Positions 34,118-47,700 of a DNA stretch of 64,000 nucleotides are shown piece by piece. Origin of the DNA: Marthasterias glacialis (Eukaryota; Echinodermata; Asteroidea; Forcipulatida; Asteriidae); contig OU452222.1 of assembly GCA_911728455.2 (NCBI GenBank), forward strand, positions 28,968,430 to 29,032,429. The letters are read 5' to 3'. Each line of letters opens with the position of its first letter. Positions within the stretch are counted from its first letter, which is position 1. Position numbers and translations under genes: made by a program. Below the pieces are notes generated by a model, which worked only from the letters and a program-made list of their open reading frames with translations, was not told the origin of the DNA and did no database searches.

Positions 34118-34375
34118 GCATTTTCCAGCACACCAGTCTGAGCACAACACAGTTAACTTTGGCTAGCAGGAAATCTAAGCAACACAAGGATACCTCATGT
34201 TCTCTATAACTTGGCTTCATAAAGTAACTTTAACGAAATTGAATGTGCATTTTCCAGAACATGCATGAACCAGGCTGAGCACGACAGTACCTTTGGCTAA
34301 TGTGGAGTATTGGCAACACTAGGATATCTGATTGTCTTCAAGACTTAGCTTCATAAATCAAATTTAACCAAATTA
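34118..34375 (+). repeat. Diverged tandem duplication, period ~129 bp
   Basis: GCATTTTCCAGCACACCAGT begins at 34118 and GCATTTTCCAGAACATGCAT at 34247. Both are followed by CTGAGCACRACA, TTTGGCTA, GCAACAC.AGGATA and ACTTRGCTTCATAAA. The two halves differ substantially, so the duplication is old. Confidence 0.75.
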
Positions 34376-35008
34376 AATTGAGTGCTATTCCACTGGCATG
34401 CGTGCATTTTCAGTGATGTTTTTCAATAGTACAGATCTGTTTAAACTTTTATGCAATATAAGTGCAAAGCCATCCAAGTTTCATGGAAGCCATGAGCAAA
34501 CCGCATTTTGCAAATATCTGCATTTTTAAATCCCTTATAATTCTGCATTCCCTTGAAATTTTAAGAGGGGTTAAATCGGCAAGAGAAATGAAAACTTCCA
34601 GACTTAATTTCTCTACTCGGTTTCGGAACAAGATATTCAAGGGCACTGCCAACTCCACATAAACAACAGAGGGAAATGTAATTGTACTTCGTGTAAAACA
34701 GTTTGCAAATGTTTTTTCCACCTCTCCCAGAGTACTTATTTTCCTGAAAAACAGGACCAACTTTAGACATCACCTGTCCTTGATTGAGAAACAAAAAATG
34801 TCAAGACAATTTTTGGCATTTAAGGTGCTGAAATGGAAGGCATTTTGGCTGCATCACCAAGAAAGTAATAAACACTTGACAGAGAAGGCATCAAATTGCA
34901 TTGCAGTTTCTTTTCTAATCTGTACAATGATAAAAACTTTTTCAAATAACCGTCGCCATAGTTACAGTTAACAATTGAACAGCACCCTCATGTAACCATC
35001 GCTGAAAT

Positions 35009-35135
35009 CAGGGCCGATTTCATGGCTCTGCTTACCGCAGAATTCTGCACTTACGCCCTGCCACAGCGAGTACGCGATTTACAGGACACCATAAGCGCAG
35101 AATTCTGTGGTAACCAACACCATGAAATTGGGCCC
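35009..35135. mobile_element. Palindromic MITE with GGGCCCAATTTCATG ends (family B-like)
   Basis: The left end GGGCCGATTTCATGGCTCTG then CTTACCGCAGAATTCTGC is inverted at the right end: GCAGAATTCTGTGGTAACCA then ACACCATGAAATTGGGCCC. About 127 bases, no coding capacity. It lies about 210 bases past the ZFTRAF1 stop codon and may be in the 3' UTR. Confidence 0.75.
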
Positions 35136-35344
35136 AGGTTTTAACCACCCATTTTGTCAATCTTGCTATCTTAGGGTTAAACCTTTCTTACCGTCGCATG
35201 AAGAACAAATAGAATTCTACTTAATTCTATTTAAAAAGAAAACCTCCCACAGTTTCAAGTACCTGATTTTTTAAAGGTTTCTGTTTTAAAACACAAAGGT
35301 TACAAGTTTAAAAATACGGAAACCCATTTTAGTTTTTATCGATT

Positions 35345-35736
35345 TTACTTCTGCACTTGAAACATAATTAGCCTGACATTGATAGTCTTTGCGGCCAATA
35401 GTTTATTCCCATCGGCAGGATTGACCAATGGCATGAGCTGAAGGGGGCTCTCCGACCTGTCCCCGCTAAACTCAAAGCGATAAACCTCCGGTTTAACCTT
35501 GATATCGGTGAAGGGTCCACTCAAGATCATGTAGTGGAAGGTGACAGGGTTGTTGACTCTGCTCTTCAAGATCATCTGGTAGGTCAGATGGCGATTGGTC
35601 GAGTGCAACGGGTTGCGTTCGCTGTCATTGATGCGTGCTTTAACCACCCACTGCTGATTGAGGGATGTAAAGCGACTGGTCTCATAATACAGCTTGGTGA
35701 TGAAATCATCAGTACGATACGGGCGAAGCTGCAAAT
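35345..35736 (-). CDS. ZFTRAF1: ZFTRAF1 exon 4 (C-terminal domain and stop)
   Basis: 392 bases after the acceptor ACTATAG, giving [20 protein letters not shown] at the junction and ending [16 protein letters not shown]. Using TTTGCAG six bases further on would break frame. It corresponds to the [20 protein letters not shown] ... NKLLAAKNINLRLFLFQIQK domain of the human protein. The open frame continues upstream into the intron to about 36067, but that part is not coding. Confidence 0.95.
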
Positions 35737-38700
35737 CTATAGTAATGTATCCAATATAAACAGACATTTTACTTTCCTTCTCCAATAGTACCACACTTGA
35801 CTGATCACAAACAATGGGGAAACTGCAGGGCCTTTGAACCGTTGTGAACCCAACTATGGAAATGAATTTCCCTGCATACTTTAGATCAACACCCTCTTTT
35901 CCAAGACGCCAATCCTTCTCCGAAAGAGAATTACTTAAAATCTTGTTCCTCATTTCCAAGACGCTGATCCTTCTCCCAAAAAAAGAATTACTCAAATTCT
36001 TGTTCAAGGTCCCTTTCTGGTCGTGCCCTGTGTTAGATACATGTACATGTAGTGCCAAGCATTTCAAGCTGTAAATAATAGTTGTTTCCTTTTTTCCCTT
36101 CTTTTTTGCAAATTACATTGCAATCAAGATATACACAATTTCAAAGCTGACTTCCCAAACTCAGTTTTGGTCACAACTTGAACTTTCAGAAAGCTCATTT
36201 TTAAGGTCAAGTGTTGTGTTGTAGCAAGCACTAAATGCATTAAAGAAGGGCCGACTTAATCAGCCCTGCCAAAACACAGTCTGAAAATTGGACTGGGACA
36301 CTGTTAGTGTTACGCACAACCTCTTCAGAAAATGATACCCTGGTTTTCTTTAAACCTACCAGTAAACGCAATCTTCTCGAAGGACAGCAGGTTTACAATG
36401 TTAAGGTATCTCTTGATCTCTTCTTGAAAGCCATGGGTCAGCTCCTTCACAGTCTCCAACACCTCAGCCCCAGTCTTCTGAGGGAACTCACACTTCTTCT
36501 CGTGGTCACTGGCTTCGCAGTGCGCCCCCTGCCACAGGCAGCCAATGGAGTGGTACGCACATTTGGTTACTCTAAAGTATCGTCAGGGTTTTTTTATGGT
36601 GTAGGGAATTGGAGATAACAGAATTGCGTTAACTCAATAAATTTCATACTCCATTGAGTTTCAATTTTGTGTAATTCTTCTGATATGTGTTTAAAACTCT
36701 GGGCTCAAATTGAATTCTTTTTTATCCTGCGGTAAGATTGTTTGTCTCCTTTTTTGTTCTATAAAATTCAAATTTCATGAATGAACTTCTTAGGCATAAA
36801 CACTGAGTATAATAACATTTGCTTCAAAACTTGAAAGTTGTTGGGGAATGTGTCAGTTTGGGGCAGGTATTTATATAAACAACGGAGCTAGTCATTTTTG
36901 AAAAAGTTACTTCTACCTCTTGGTACCTCTTTTTACAAGTTTTCTCCTCTCTGTCTCAAGAATTTAGGATATGTGTCAAGTGAATCAGCAACAATCTTAA
37001 GTCATCAACTAAATTAATTAGACTCAAGAAAATTGAAGAAAATCAAGTTGAGCCCCAAGTTTGTGTTTTGTAATGTGATGTTTTTAAGTCGCAATGATCC
37101 AATCAGCATTTAACTTGATTATTGGGATAAAGAGAAGAAATATCGAACACGGAAAACCATCAGAAATCGGAAAAATTATTTAACATTTAAATTAATACAC
37201 AGTTCTTAAAATATGTAATCTCAAAGCCCACCTAAACTTGGTTGAAATGCTTTGTGAGATGCTAGAATAAATATTGCAGGATCCTTTTGTTCCATAAATC
37301 AAAATATTCAGTGCTGTTTGTGCCAAGTTCTGTGGGTAGGTAAGTACTCTAAATATGTGTATTGGCATGGCAACCATTGCATAGCCATGGCAACAATGGC
37401 ACGAGATAAAAATAAATTTAGAATGACATAGTCGTGTCAAGAAAAATACATTCGGAAAGTACTTCTTGTCATTATCAAAATAATTTGAAAAAAAAATTGC
37501 TGATTAATGACCGTTTGGGTCAAGAGCACAATGTATGGTTTTTGTTTTTCAGTAGTGTGCAAATACCATGAATGAAAAGACAGTCACAATTGTGTACTAA
37601 AAAATTCACACTTCTAATTGAAATGAAGTTTTTAATTGTTATTTTGTACCCCAAAATATCTGTTTTGGATTATGCATTTATTGGAATTGTGACAATCAAA
37701 ATGTTGTGAATTATTGTTCGTCTGGAAATTTTTCCATTCTAATTTGAAATGAATATTTTCAATATTTAAAGCATGCAGACAACATTTTAAATTGTTCAAG
37801 ACCAGTATCTGCATTTTATGTGACCCAACATATACATGAAATAACAAACCTGTGAAAGTTTAAGCTCAAAGTCACAAAAGTTGTTTAGTGAAAAAAAAAT
37901 CAATCAATCAATCAAAAACATGTTTTTACTGTTTTCAAACATGAAGTTTTGGACTCAACACTAATTGGTTTATTGTTTCTCAAAAACTAGAGCATTTCAA
38001 GCAAAAACATTTCAAGGTAATTTTTCCACCATGAACATCTTTATAGCATGTAAAATATGTACAAGTCTATGAACATTCATATTTTCAATCTTACCGATAT
38101 TAGTTGAATTTTGAATTTGATGAGAAAAAGGCAACACAAACAGCACTGAAAACAGAAAGATTTGACTGTTTCGTTTTCTCATTACTTCTGCAATACATTT
38201 TCATTCAATGAAAATCACTTTAACAACTTCAACAAACCAACCAAAGTTTAAGTAGACTTTTTTCAAACTTGAACATATAAAATCAACGTCGCGGATGGTT
38301 TTTTTGAAGTATTGTGCTAGGAACGCAATGTCTTTCAAATCTGTCTTTTGAAATGCTCATGATGGGCGATTCTCCAAAATGGCCGCACCTTCTGAAGGAA
38401 GCATTATCTGCAGGTACTTCTCTTGGTGTCTGTTGTTGGAAATGATGCACATTATTACAATAATGGGACAAGCATGCTGTACCATCTTGATGTTTCAGGT
38501 GGTTTTAAGATTTCCTTTTTTTTTTATTTGAGATGATTTGACAATTGTGACTTTTGGAAAAGCTCATAATTTCTAACTCAAATTTTAGTTTTTAAATGCA
38601 ACAATTTGTTTGTTGTTTTGAAAACCTCAACATGACTTTGACTATTTTTAAATTTAAGATAAGACATCAGTTTTACAACTGCATTTGAAACCAATTTTTC

Positions 38701-41700
38701 AGTAATGTTTAAAATGGCAGAAATTGACTTAGGAAGTTCACATTTACACGTTATGAAAGAAGACTCAATTTGCTCATTTTGAATGCGTGTAGGTTTCAAC
38801 CTTGATTTTGTATGAGCTTTATGTAGCTGCATCACCAGTTTTCTTTTTTTATAAAGTCAGAGTTTTTTTCAAAACAGTTTTGTTTTCATGAATAAAATAT
38901 TTTGTGTATTTTCAAGTCACTTCTCAAGGATTTGGCATGTACAATCAATTCCATTTAGTTTTTTTATGGCAAATTAAATCTCAGGACTGCAGTTTGAAAG
39001 AATTTAGATTTTTCCATTTTACTTTAACAGCTAAAAATTGTCAGCTTCAAAAGACTGTCTAGATGGTTGATTTTGTTTGGCTTAATTTTATTATCATTTA
39101 TTATGCAATGTTATTATTATTATTTTGTTTTCTGCCATCAATTCTGCCTGTTAAATCAAAAACTGTTTTGGTTGTTGAAAAAATCAAGGAAATTGAAGGA
39201 ATTTTTTGGGTGCCATCTCCAAATATCCTTGAGGTTTTTATTTAACACTGATACACATCAGGGCACAGCATGCTAGTCACCAGTCTGTCCACGGTCCATT
39301 GGTAAAGCATTAAACAGTCTGAAACACACTCCTGGGACCCTGACTTAATGTAGATTATAATCATATGCAGAGAGTACCTTTACATTTGCATTTTTTCAAT
39401 GGCTTTGGATTTTCTTGCGATATGGCTTATGGTGTGTGGGGGGAATATTTTTGGATTTGTTTTAATAAAATTGATTTAGATGCATTCACTCAAATTGGTA
39501 TTTAGAAGAAGAATATTTTTTTTACATTTTGACTGAATTTTCTTTTAATTTAAGGATAACACATTTCCTTTTTAAATGCCAGCCAAAATCTGTGGAGAAT
39601 AATATAATTTTGAGACTTGAAGACTTCAAACCGAACAAATTTGGGTTTTTTTATTTTAAGGTGGGGTGGAAAGGCACAAGAAAGTTGTCAAGATAAGTGA
39701 TGCAAGAATTTTTTTTTAATTCGAATTTGTAGACATTCCATAAAATTTTCCTGCCTTCTTTTTTAGGTTGTGAGAGCAATCGAGGAAAATATGAGCTGTC
39801 TGTAAAGGCTTATAAAAAATTATTTAAAAAGAATTTTTTTAGAACAGATATTTTACATTCGTGATGCCCTAGACAGAGAATTAACAGTGTTGTATTTTGA
39901 TGGTCTGAACTATTCAACTGATGAGCAATTCAGACTTTTACTTGACATTTTATTGAAAAAAAAAACATAACATAATGTCAGGCAAGTTGTTTCCCAAACA
40001 TTAATTGGCACAACATTTCTCACTATTAAACATAAACAAATATTTAGAAGGGAAAATCAGCTCATTTTTGTCCTCTTTTTGGACGTTTTACTGGGCTGCA
40101 GTCACACTGATCCAGTGTATAGTTGGTTTGGCCCCTTGGAACAGAAAATAATTTTTCATATCCTGTCACTGATTATACCCATTGTATTTACACACTGAAT
40201 TGTATGACAATTGCAGATGTGACCTTTTGGAAAACATAGAATAATCGTCCCTGTTTTGTTTTCTTTTCTTTTGTTCTAATCGAAAGTTTTCTGTAGTTAC
40301 TCCTTTCTTGAATCCGAATCATCAACTTCACTTCCTGATCAGACCGTAGAAAGGAAATCCAAACGACGACAGAAATAAAATTCTTAAATGTCATGGAACA
40401 GACTGAATGAGTCTGATGCATTGTGGAACGTTGGGGCCTGTGCAGTGATTTGTTTTATTTATATGTTAAAGCATTGTACATGCGAACCCAAGGTTTCTCT
40501 GAATATGCACATGTCATACAAGATCTTTTACAGCAATCTAGTTTACAGAATTATCAATCCACTTTTCCTTGAACCATTTTAGACTCAAATCTCTAAAGAC
40601 TTCAACTTTGAAATTGAATGAGAGACATAAATTAAAGTCAATCTCAATTCTGGATTAAAATCCAAGCCATTATTTCTGATGAATCACAAAGCATAAAACT
40701 TGCAACTCTTGCTTTTTATTTCAGTATTTCATGAAAACTAACACAGACAATTTGCTTAAATGTCTCTGGTAGTATTTTATTGTTTCTTTGCATGGAATTT
40801 TCTGAGCATCAATTATTTTCTTGAATCCCTAAATTTTGAAATTTGGAGAAACGAGGACTAATGGTTCAAACTTCTGTAAATCCATGGCATTCAATTTTGA
40901 ATTTTTATTCCATTCAGAAAATGTCAATTGTCGTTCCAGATTCATCAGCAACAATTTTAAAATTAAAACAAAATGAGATCTCCTTGTACTCATCTTATTT
41001 CAAAATCTTGAACTAAAAACAGTGAGTTGTGATGATTTTACTGCCGTTATGTTGTGGTTTTATTTGTCTGAAAATCCACATCGCAAGGACTGTTTTGCTA
41101 TGATGTATCCTTTAATGGCTTGTTTTTGTCTGAGGGATGAAGCAATGACAGGAAAAAATCATTAAGATTTCCAATGTCAAAGGGGGTCACGAGGTTAACT
41201 GATCACTGCATGCTCAGTGAAGCAACCTGCCTCTAGCTTACAACAGTGAGATCTTAGGATGTGATAGATCAGCGGGAAGAAAAGGCAGCCACCATAAGCC
41301 ATACATGAAGTTAATATCCACAGGATATTCCGACATAATTCTGTCATTCTAAAAACAATGTCAATCCAAAAAAATGCTTTCATAGTCAAATGAATTGCTT
41401 AAAAATTAAAATCATGGAACATAAAAAAAACTACACTTACTTTTCTGTTTTTTCAAAAAATACAAATTGTTTGCGTTGGATTTGATTTTTTTCGGAGATA
41501 GTTCCACTGGGCAACTTTAGTGTGTAGGTCAACTGCAAAACCACTTTCCAAGGACCGAGGACAGCCTGGGAATAGACTTACCAGTCCTGTTAGATTATAC
41601 TCACCGTACCCGTGGCTTTATTTCTCCTTCAAAACAGCAACAAGCTCAAAGCTTTAAACGCCTGTGTGGAGGTCAAGCAAAGTTGGGTGAGCAAGAATGG

Positions 41701-44700
41701 CACAATACGTCAATTAGGCCTAACACTAAGCCCTACAGTGAACCTAGTCGACCCTACCTAGCCTATGGGACAGACAGGGGAAAATAGACCTACGATTAAG
41801 CCTAAAATCCCTACACCCGACACTGCTGGCATGCATACGGTATTGGTGAGTTACCGCAGCGCGTTAAGCAGGGTAAGGTTGTACCTTTGCGGACAGTCTG
41901 ATCGCTGGTGATGCTCCAGGACATTCCGAGGTAGCTTGCAGGAGCAGTGCTCGCACAGTGACGGCAGCTCGCTCACCGTCTTCTCCACGGCGAGGTTGCG
42001 ACTACACAACGTCTTGCCGATTTCACAGCGGCAGTTGGGGCACGTTGACTGTTCATCTTTGAGCCGGGCATCTGCAAGGACGTGGGTGAAGCAACCTGCA
42101 CACATCAAATGTCCATTGACGCACTACATGACAGAAAAACAAAATTATTAGTATACGATTAATTTGCGTTTAGATTGGTTGGTCTCTCCACCTTTCTGAC
42201 TTCTACAACAAAATCACTACAATGGGGGCACTAATCCCCCCCCCCTCCCACAACCCTTTAAAAAATAACATAAGATGTCTGTAAATAACAATACATTTAA
42301 ACAACCCAAAAAATTATCAGAATCCCAGGAGGGTTGAACAATGTAGCAGGGCTCAATTGGGGGGAAATCCAGTCATGATTTTACTGGCCCGATGCCAACA
42401 TCACTGGCCCTAGGCCTGCCGCCCAGTGTAAATGTCAAACCCTGATGTGGCACCGCAATCATACAAGGTCAAGTACCAGAGATAAATGCACACACCTTGA
42501 CCATGTATCTACTCAACACCTGTACCATATTTCCCAACCATGGGGTATGAAGGGTTCTGAATTACTGTGTTGTTACCAATTATAATACTTTCAAAGCAGA
42601 CTGAACAATGCCGGATGTGCCAATGACCTATGACCTCAACAATGAACAACACAAACCCTTTGCAATTCTTCAGCATTTGCATTGTGTTAACAAGTGCGCT
42701 ATTAGCCTTTTTGGGATATATGGTGGACACATTATAAGTTCACTATTTGGATTGGGTAAATCTGTCTGTATACATCCAAACCAAACAGTGCACTCATACA
42801 GTGTCCATCATATCTCAAAATGGCTTACTGTTTCCAAATGTTCAACAGTCATGTAATGCATCTCATCCCCCCCCCCTCCCCCACTGCTTGATCATGATCG
42901 TTTTTTCCCTCTCTCAACCGTTTTAGAAAATCAAGTCTGACTTAGGATTTGCCATTGCTGGTGTGATCGAGTTTTGACTGCATACATAATTTTTCACTGA
43001 AAACCGCTAATCATCTACATGTAGATTGTTAGTGTGAATATTAATGACCTTGATAAAACACACCCACTCTATTCGTCATATGCTAATCATAATACAAGTG
43101 ACCATGACATCAAACACAGGAGCTCCAACCAGCATCAAAGTACAGAAATTAATCCGTAAATTGGACAACAGCCAAAATTTACCTTAAAGGGGTGTGCAAC
43201 ATTGGTTGATTGAAAATGTAAAATGTTCACAGATTTGCACTAACTTACATGGTATAAAGATGGTCACGGAAGAAAACTTCCCTTAAATTTTATTTCTGGC
43301 TTAAAAAGCTGTACGTTTTTGAGAAATGAGTAAAACAAATAGCTTTAATCTTGCGAGTCACAAAACCCAATGTTCGAAATCAGTGAAAACATATTAGTTT
43401 TTCTTTTTTGCTATTCGCTTGTGACGTTGTTGATCGATTGAGCTGAAACTTCCACAGGGCTCGATTTCACAAAGCATTAAGATTCACCTTAAGTTGTGTT
43501 GTAAGTATTACCATAGTGACATCACACTTTGCTTAGCAACTAAGAGTGACTCGCACTTAAGATCAATCTTAGCTCTTTGTGAAATCGAGCCCAGGTTTGG
43601 TATTTCATGTCAATGTCACATAAAGTGCGGCTACTGGGGTTGATTTCACAAAGCACTAAGATTCATCTTAAGATGAGTTGTCAGTATCACCATGGTGATT
43701 TGTATTGTGACATCACACTTTGCTTAGCAATTAAGATTAACTCTTTGTGTAATCAATTCAAATTGCAGGGCAAGTTAGTGCTATAGTCAATGATGTATTA
43801 TATGTTTGATGTATTATACACCCATAGCACACCCAAAAGCTGTGTCATGTACATGTACACTCAACTCTAGCTATCAAAATTGTCCAACATGTGTTGCATT
43901 CCCTAAAACATCAGGTTGATGGTAGCATCACAGTTTAATATTCACTCAGGGCAAATCTACTTTGGGTCAACAAATTATGAAGTAGGTGGGACACAAGGAC
44001 TTGGGTGAGAATCACCATAGCTGTTGTATTGTTCTCATCTTCTTTCATTCATTTACTTCAATTCAAGTCTTAGGGGCCTGTAAACATTAAAGGCATTGCA
44101 TACGTTTGGTAATGACTCTGAAAAATTTTGGCAATAAAAACTTACTTGGTAAGGAGTACAGCAGCTTTGGATAGTATAATGCATTTTGAGAAACTATTCA
44201 CTTCGAAGTACTGCAGTTATGGAAAAATGTATCACTTTTTATCCCCCAAAAATTTGAATCTGAAAAGCGTTATGGCCATACGCTTCTCAGAATGTGTATT
44301 CCAATGACGGATACTTCTTCTGCGTGAACGCAACCGCTCCAGATATTTGGCGATTTCTCAAAAACGCTGCCACCTTTTGAAATGAAGTTTACACAGGTTA
44401 GTTTTATGGTATATATCTACAACTATATAGCATTAGGGCAAACGTACGGTTCCAAAAACCAAAGGTATACTTTGCCTTTAAGTCAAGAAAACTTGTGTCT
44501 ATGCATAACAGTTCATATAGATGTCATAGGGTATAAAGCTATAACATTAACTACATGGCAGGCAGGACCATGGGTTCTAGTCAAACGGAGCAGCACGGCT
44601 CCAGGAAACGACTGGGCCATGGCGGGAGCGGTCAGCCAAGGCGACGGGACAACAGCTGGACGGGGCCAGCGGTGTGTTCCATACCGTACTATCGTTCGAG

Positions 44701-47700
44701 CTAGGGTGTGGTGAGCCCAATGACTAGGTCAAGGCACTGTATCATTTGCTCAACGTAGACGGGAAGGGCCAGAGCTGCTAAGCAGGACTAGTGCAGTGAA
44801 TGACACGGGGTGTATCATTCTCTGGCAACGGTCGGGTCATAGCAGTAGCAGGCCGCTACGATGATGAAACAAGGTCCCACTAGCACCCACTGGGCTAGTT
44901 CAGACCGCACTAAGTTCAAGCTAAAGCTAGCTGGGCGTTCAAATGGTTAGCACTTCACCATTAGAAGGATATTCACAGGGGGGTGGTGCGGCACTTCTTC
45001 GTCTAAACATCTCGCCCGAGAGAGCTTTTCATACTGCAACATGCTCAGGGTTTGGGGTTATGATCAGCATGCCTACAACACGGATACAATCTCATGCAAG
45101 TGGGATGATTCGTGGCATCACTGTCCTTGGTGTATCATGGATTTCGATTCGCACAACAATTGGTCCGCCACCCTACGTTTGGTTCTGATCATAAAACAAT
45201 GTTTTCCACCGTGTCAAATAAGCACAAAAACACAAGGCAAGGGCATGAAGGGGAAGCAACTTGGCTATTTCAGTATGACTAAAATAATACAAGATCAGCA
45301 TCTCAGCTAGGCACTGCATTTATATGCTTAAAGATCATGAGTCTGAGCTAGGTATTCCTGGGCATTATGTAAGGTGCTTGCAACATGAGCGAAATAAAAC
45401 TAGAGGGCACTAGAATTCCATTGTCGGACTTTGCGGGTGAGCAACACATGACTGAAATTTCCATACATGAACACTATTTCAAGCCATCTGATTGTGAACA
45501 TTCCTGGGTGTAGCTCCTGTTACCAAAGTTCCCAAATTTGTTAAGCTATCATAGAAATAAACCAGGGACTACGCCGCCATTGCTGTTGTCCATGGAGCAT
45601 ATTTACCCTCGGCATGTCTTGGCTTTGCCGAAACGCGCTCGGTGAATGGCTGTGCATGTGTATTTATAATAACGAGCGCATTATGGCACGAACATGGAGC
45701 ACACACTGCGATCATGCCACGCACTTCATGAATGTTCGCATTACCCATGGCGATACCTCAAACATTTACGCACTTACACCTAATCAAGATGGCACATCAG
45801 AAGCAGTATTTTGATGTGCTGCCTACTGTTCAATTTCGGCAAATGTCAGGTTTTCCCGAGGGTACACTGATTTAGTTGTCATACGGAATGACGCGATTAC
45901 AAAGGCCAGTATAGGAAGTCTGGATTCTCTGGTTTATTTCTATAAACTACATACAGTGTACCAACGGCCCCTTGGTTGAAATTCTACTTTGGTTACTTAC
46001 ATTGTACATGCAACTTAAACAGCCCAAGAATTTCTCTCTATGTATATTTGTATAATGTACAATTTCTCTCCAGTTACACACCCTTTCTCAGTACATAAAA
46101 GAGCATTGAAATGTTAACAATTCGCTTTCCTCAACCCTGTTCTGTTATGGCCAAACCCCTGTAGAACGTTCTGTGCACCTATGAGTATAATGAACCAAAG
46201 ACGATTTCAATAGTTTGCCATGAATAACTCAAATACCTAAGGTTTATGTTGTATACCTGGGGAGTGTGTGTAGCCATGCATCAAAACAATGTGAAGAATT
46301 TACCCAGAGAATGTACACAGCTGTATTTCTTTTACATTTGGTGCTCCATATGTGGCAGGGTGTGCCCCCTCCCCTCCTATTGTGTCTTCATTGTGTTCTG
46401 GGAATCTCAGGAATTCTTTTGAGGATTTTAGGGGGGGGGGTTGCTTCTGTACAAGAGGGGAAGAGTGTGTTAGAGAATGGGAACATTTTGGGGGCCTCCC
46501 TATGCCACATATCCGGCATGGTATATTCTTTTAACCAGTTATACCTCCACCGGGATTTTTATATTGTTTGCCGTCTCCCTGGCAGGATTTTTTTGTCGGA
46601 ATTGCCAAAATTATTTTTCTTTGATGGGTACCATTGGCACAAAGAATCATCGAGTTGTCAAAGCCAAGAGAACAAAGATTCTCTTTATTGCATCATGCGT
46701 TTTGTTTTCTCTAACGAGTAAATATCAAATTCAAGCACCGTGATTTGCAAAACATCGGCCATTACCTAAACTGGCTGGACTGGCTGGATTACCGGTTCAC
46801 TCTGACTTACCTCAATTGAACCATAATATAATCACAGACACTGCTGAAGAACAATAATTCAGATACGGCTTAACATTTGCTTCATCTTTGCAATCCTCAT
46901 AAAGTTTGAACTAGGCTTTTTAAGTTTGTAATACTCAAATTATTGGGTACAAATTGGGAGTTTGGACCAATTAAAAGGTACTATGGTTTACAAATAATTA
47001 TGTGTGAAAATTTTCTAGGGCCATTTTTGAAACCAAGAATTAGGGTTCAGCTCAGGCTATAGCATAGTCCACCTGATTGAAAGCCCGTAACAACAAGCAC
47101 CTTCACGGTAATATGCGCCATCTTGTTCAAGGCCAGATTTGTTTACTTTTAACAAGCGTTGCCGTCTGCAACTCAGCGCTCGAACTTCCACTCGTGCGTC
47201 TGGAAGGTGTGTGAAGTTCAAGCGCTGAAATGTTGGCAGCAACGAGTGTTCAAAGTAAACAAATCTGCCCCTTGAACAAGATGGCGCATATTACCGTGAA
47301 GGTGCTTATTGTACAAAAAATCTTTCAAAATTACTGCACGAGCCCAACCTGGAGCCTAGGCCTTAACTGTTTCTTAAAAGGGCCTTGGAGTGCACATCTC
47401 GTGTTCAAAGTGTTCACTATTCCTTTAATTCTCATTCAATGGATGTTTAATTGGAGAATAGCCCATGCATCCCAGTGCCCTGTACCTGAAATGATCGACG
47501 CCCAAAGGAATTTGGGTGAAATCCTGAGTCAAACAACATCTACAACCATCATGGCGTGCTGATTTTGAAGCAACGCCATACACAACATGTCAAACCTGGC
47601 ACAAACTACAGCACGTTGTCCATCTTGGCAACTTGATTTCTTTTTTTAGATATACTCGGTTTCCCAAGATGCACTTCGATAGGCCTATATATTCAGGACA

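Noticed and set aside
34449..34760. 103-codon minus-strand frame downstream of ZFTRAF1
   Set aside because: No recognisable domain, overlapped by plus-strand frames of similar length; more likely 3' UTR or intergenic sequence.
35737..36067. Upstream extension of the last ZFTRAF1 exon to an ATG at 36067
   Set aside because: Splice phase and the human protein show that coding starts at 35736; the open frame upstream is intron.
37890..37920. Short CAATCA run considered as a CRISPR-like or regulatory array
   Set aside because: It is a simple 4-base microsatellite of a few units; no CRISPR is expected in an animal genome.
44382..44714. 110-codon plus-strand frame
   Set aside because: It starts inside the TTAA-bounded element and runs out of it; composition is not protein-like.
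46266..46743. 151-codon plus-strand frame with two overlapping frames, one of the longest in the window
   Set aside because: It runs through a G9 tract, has no recognisable domain, overlaps two other frames and lies in ZFTRAF1 intron 1.
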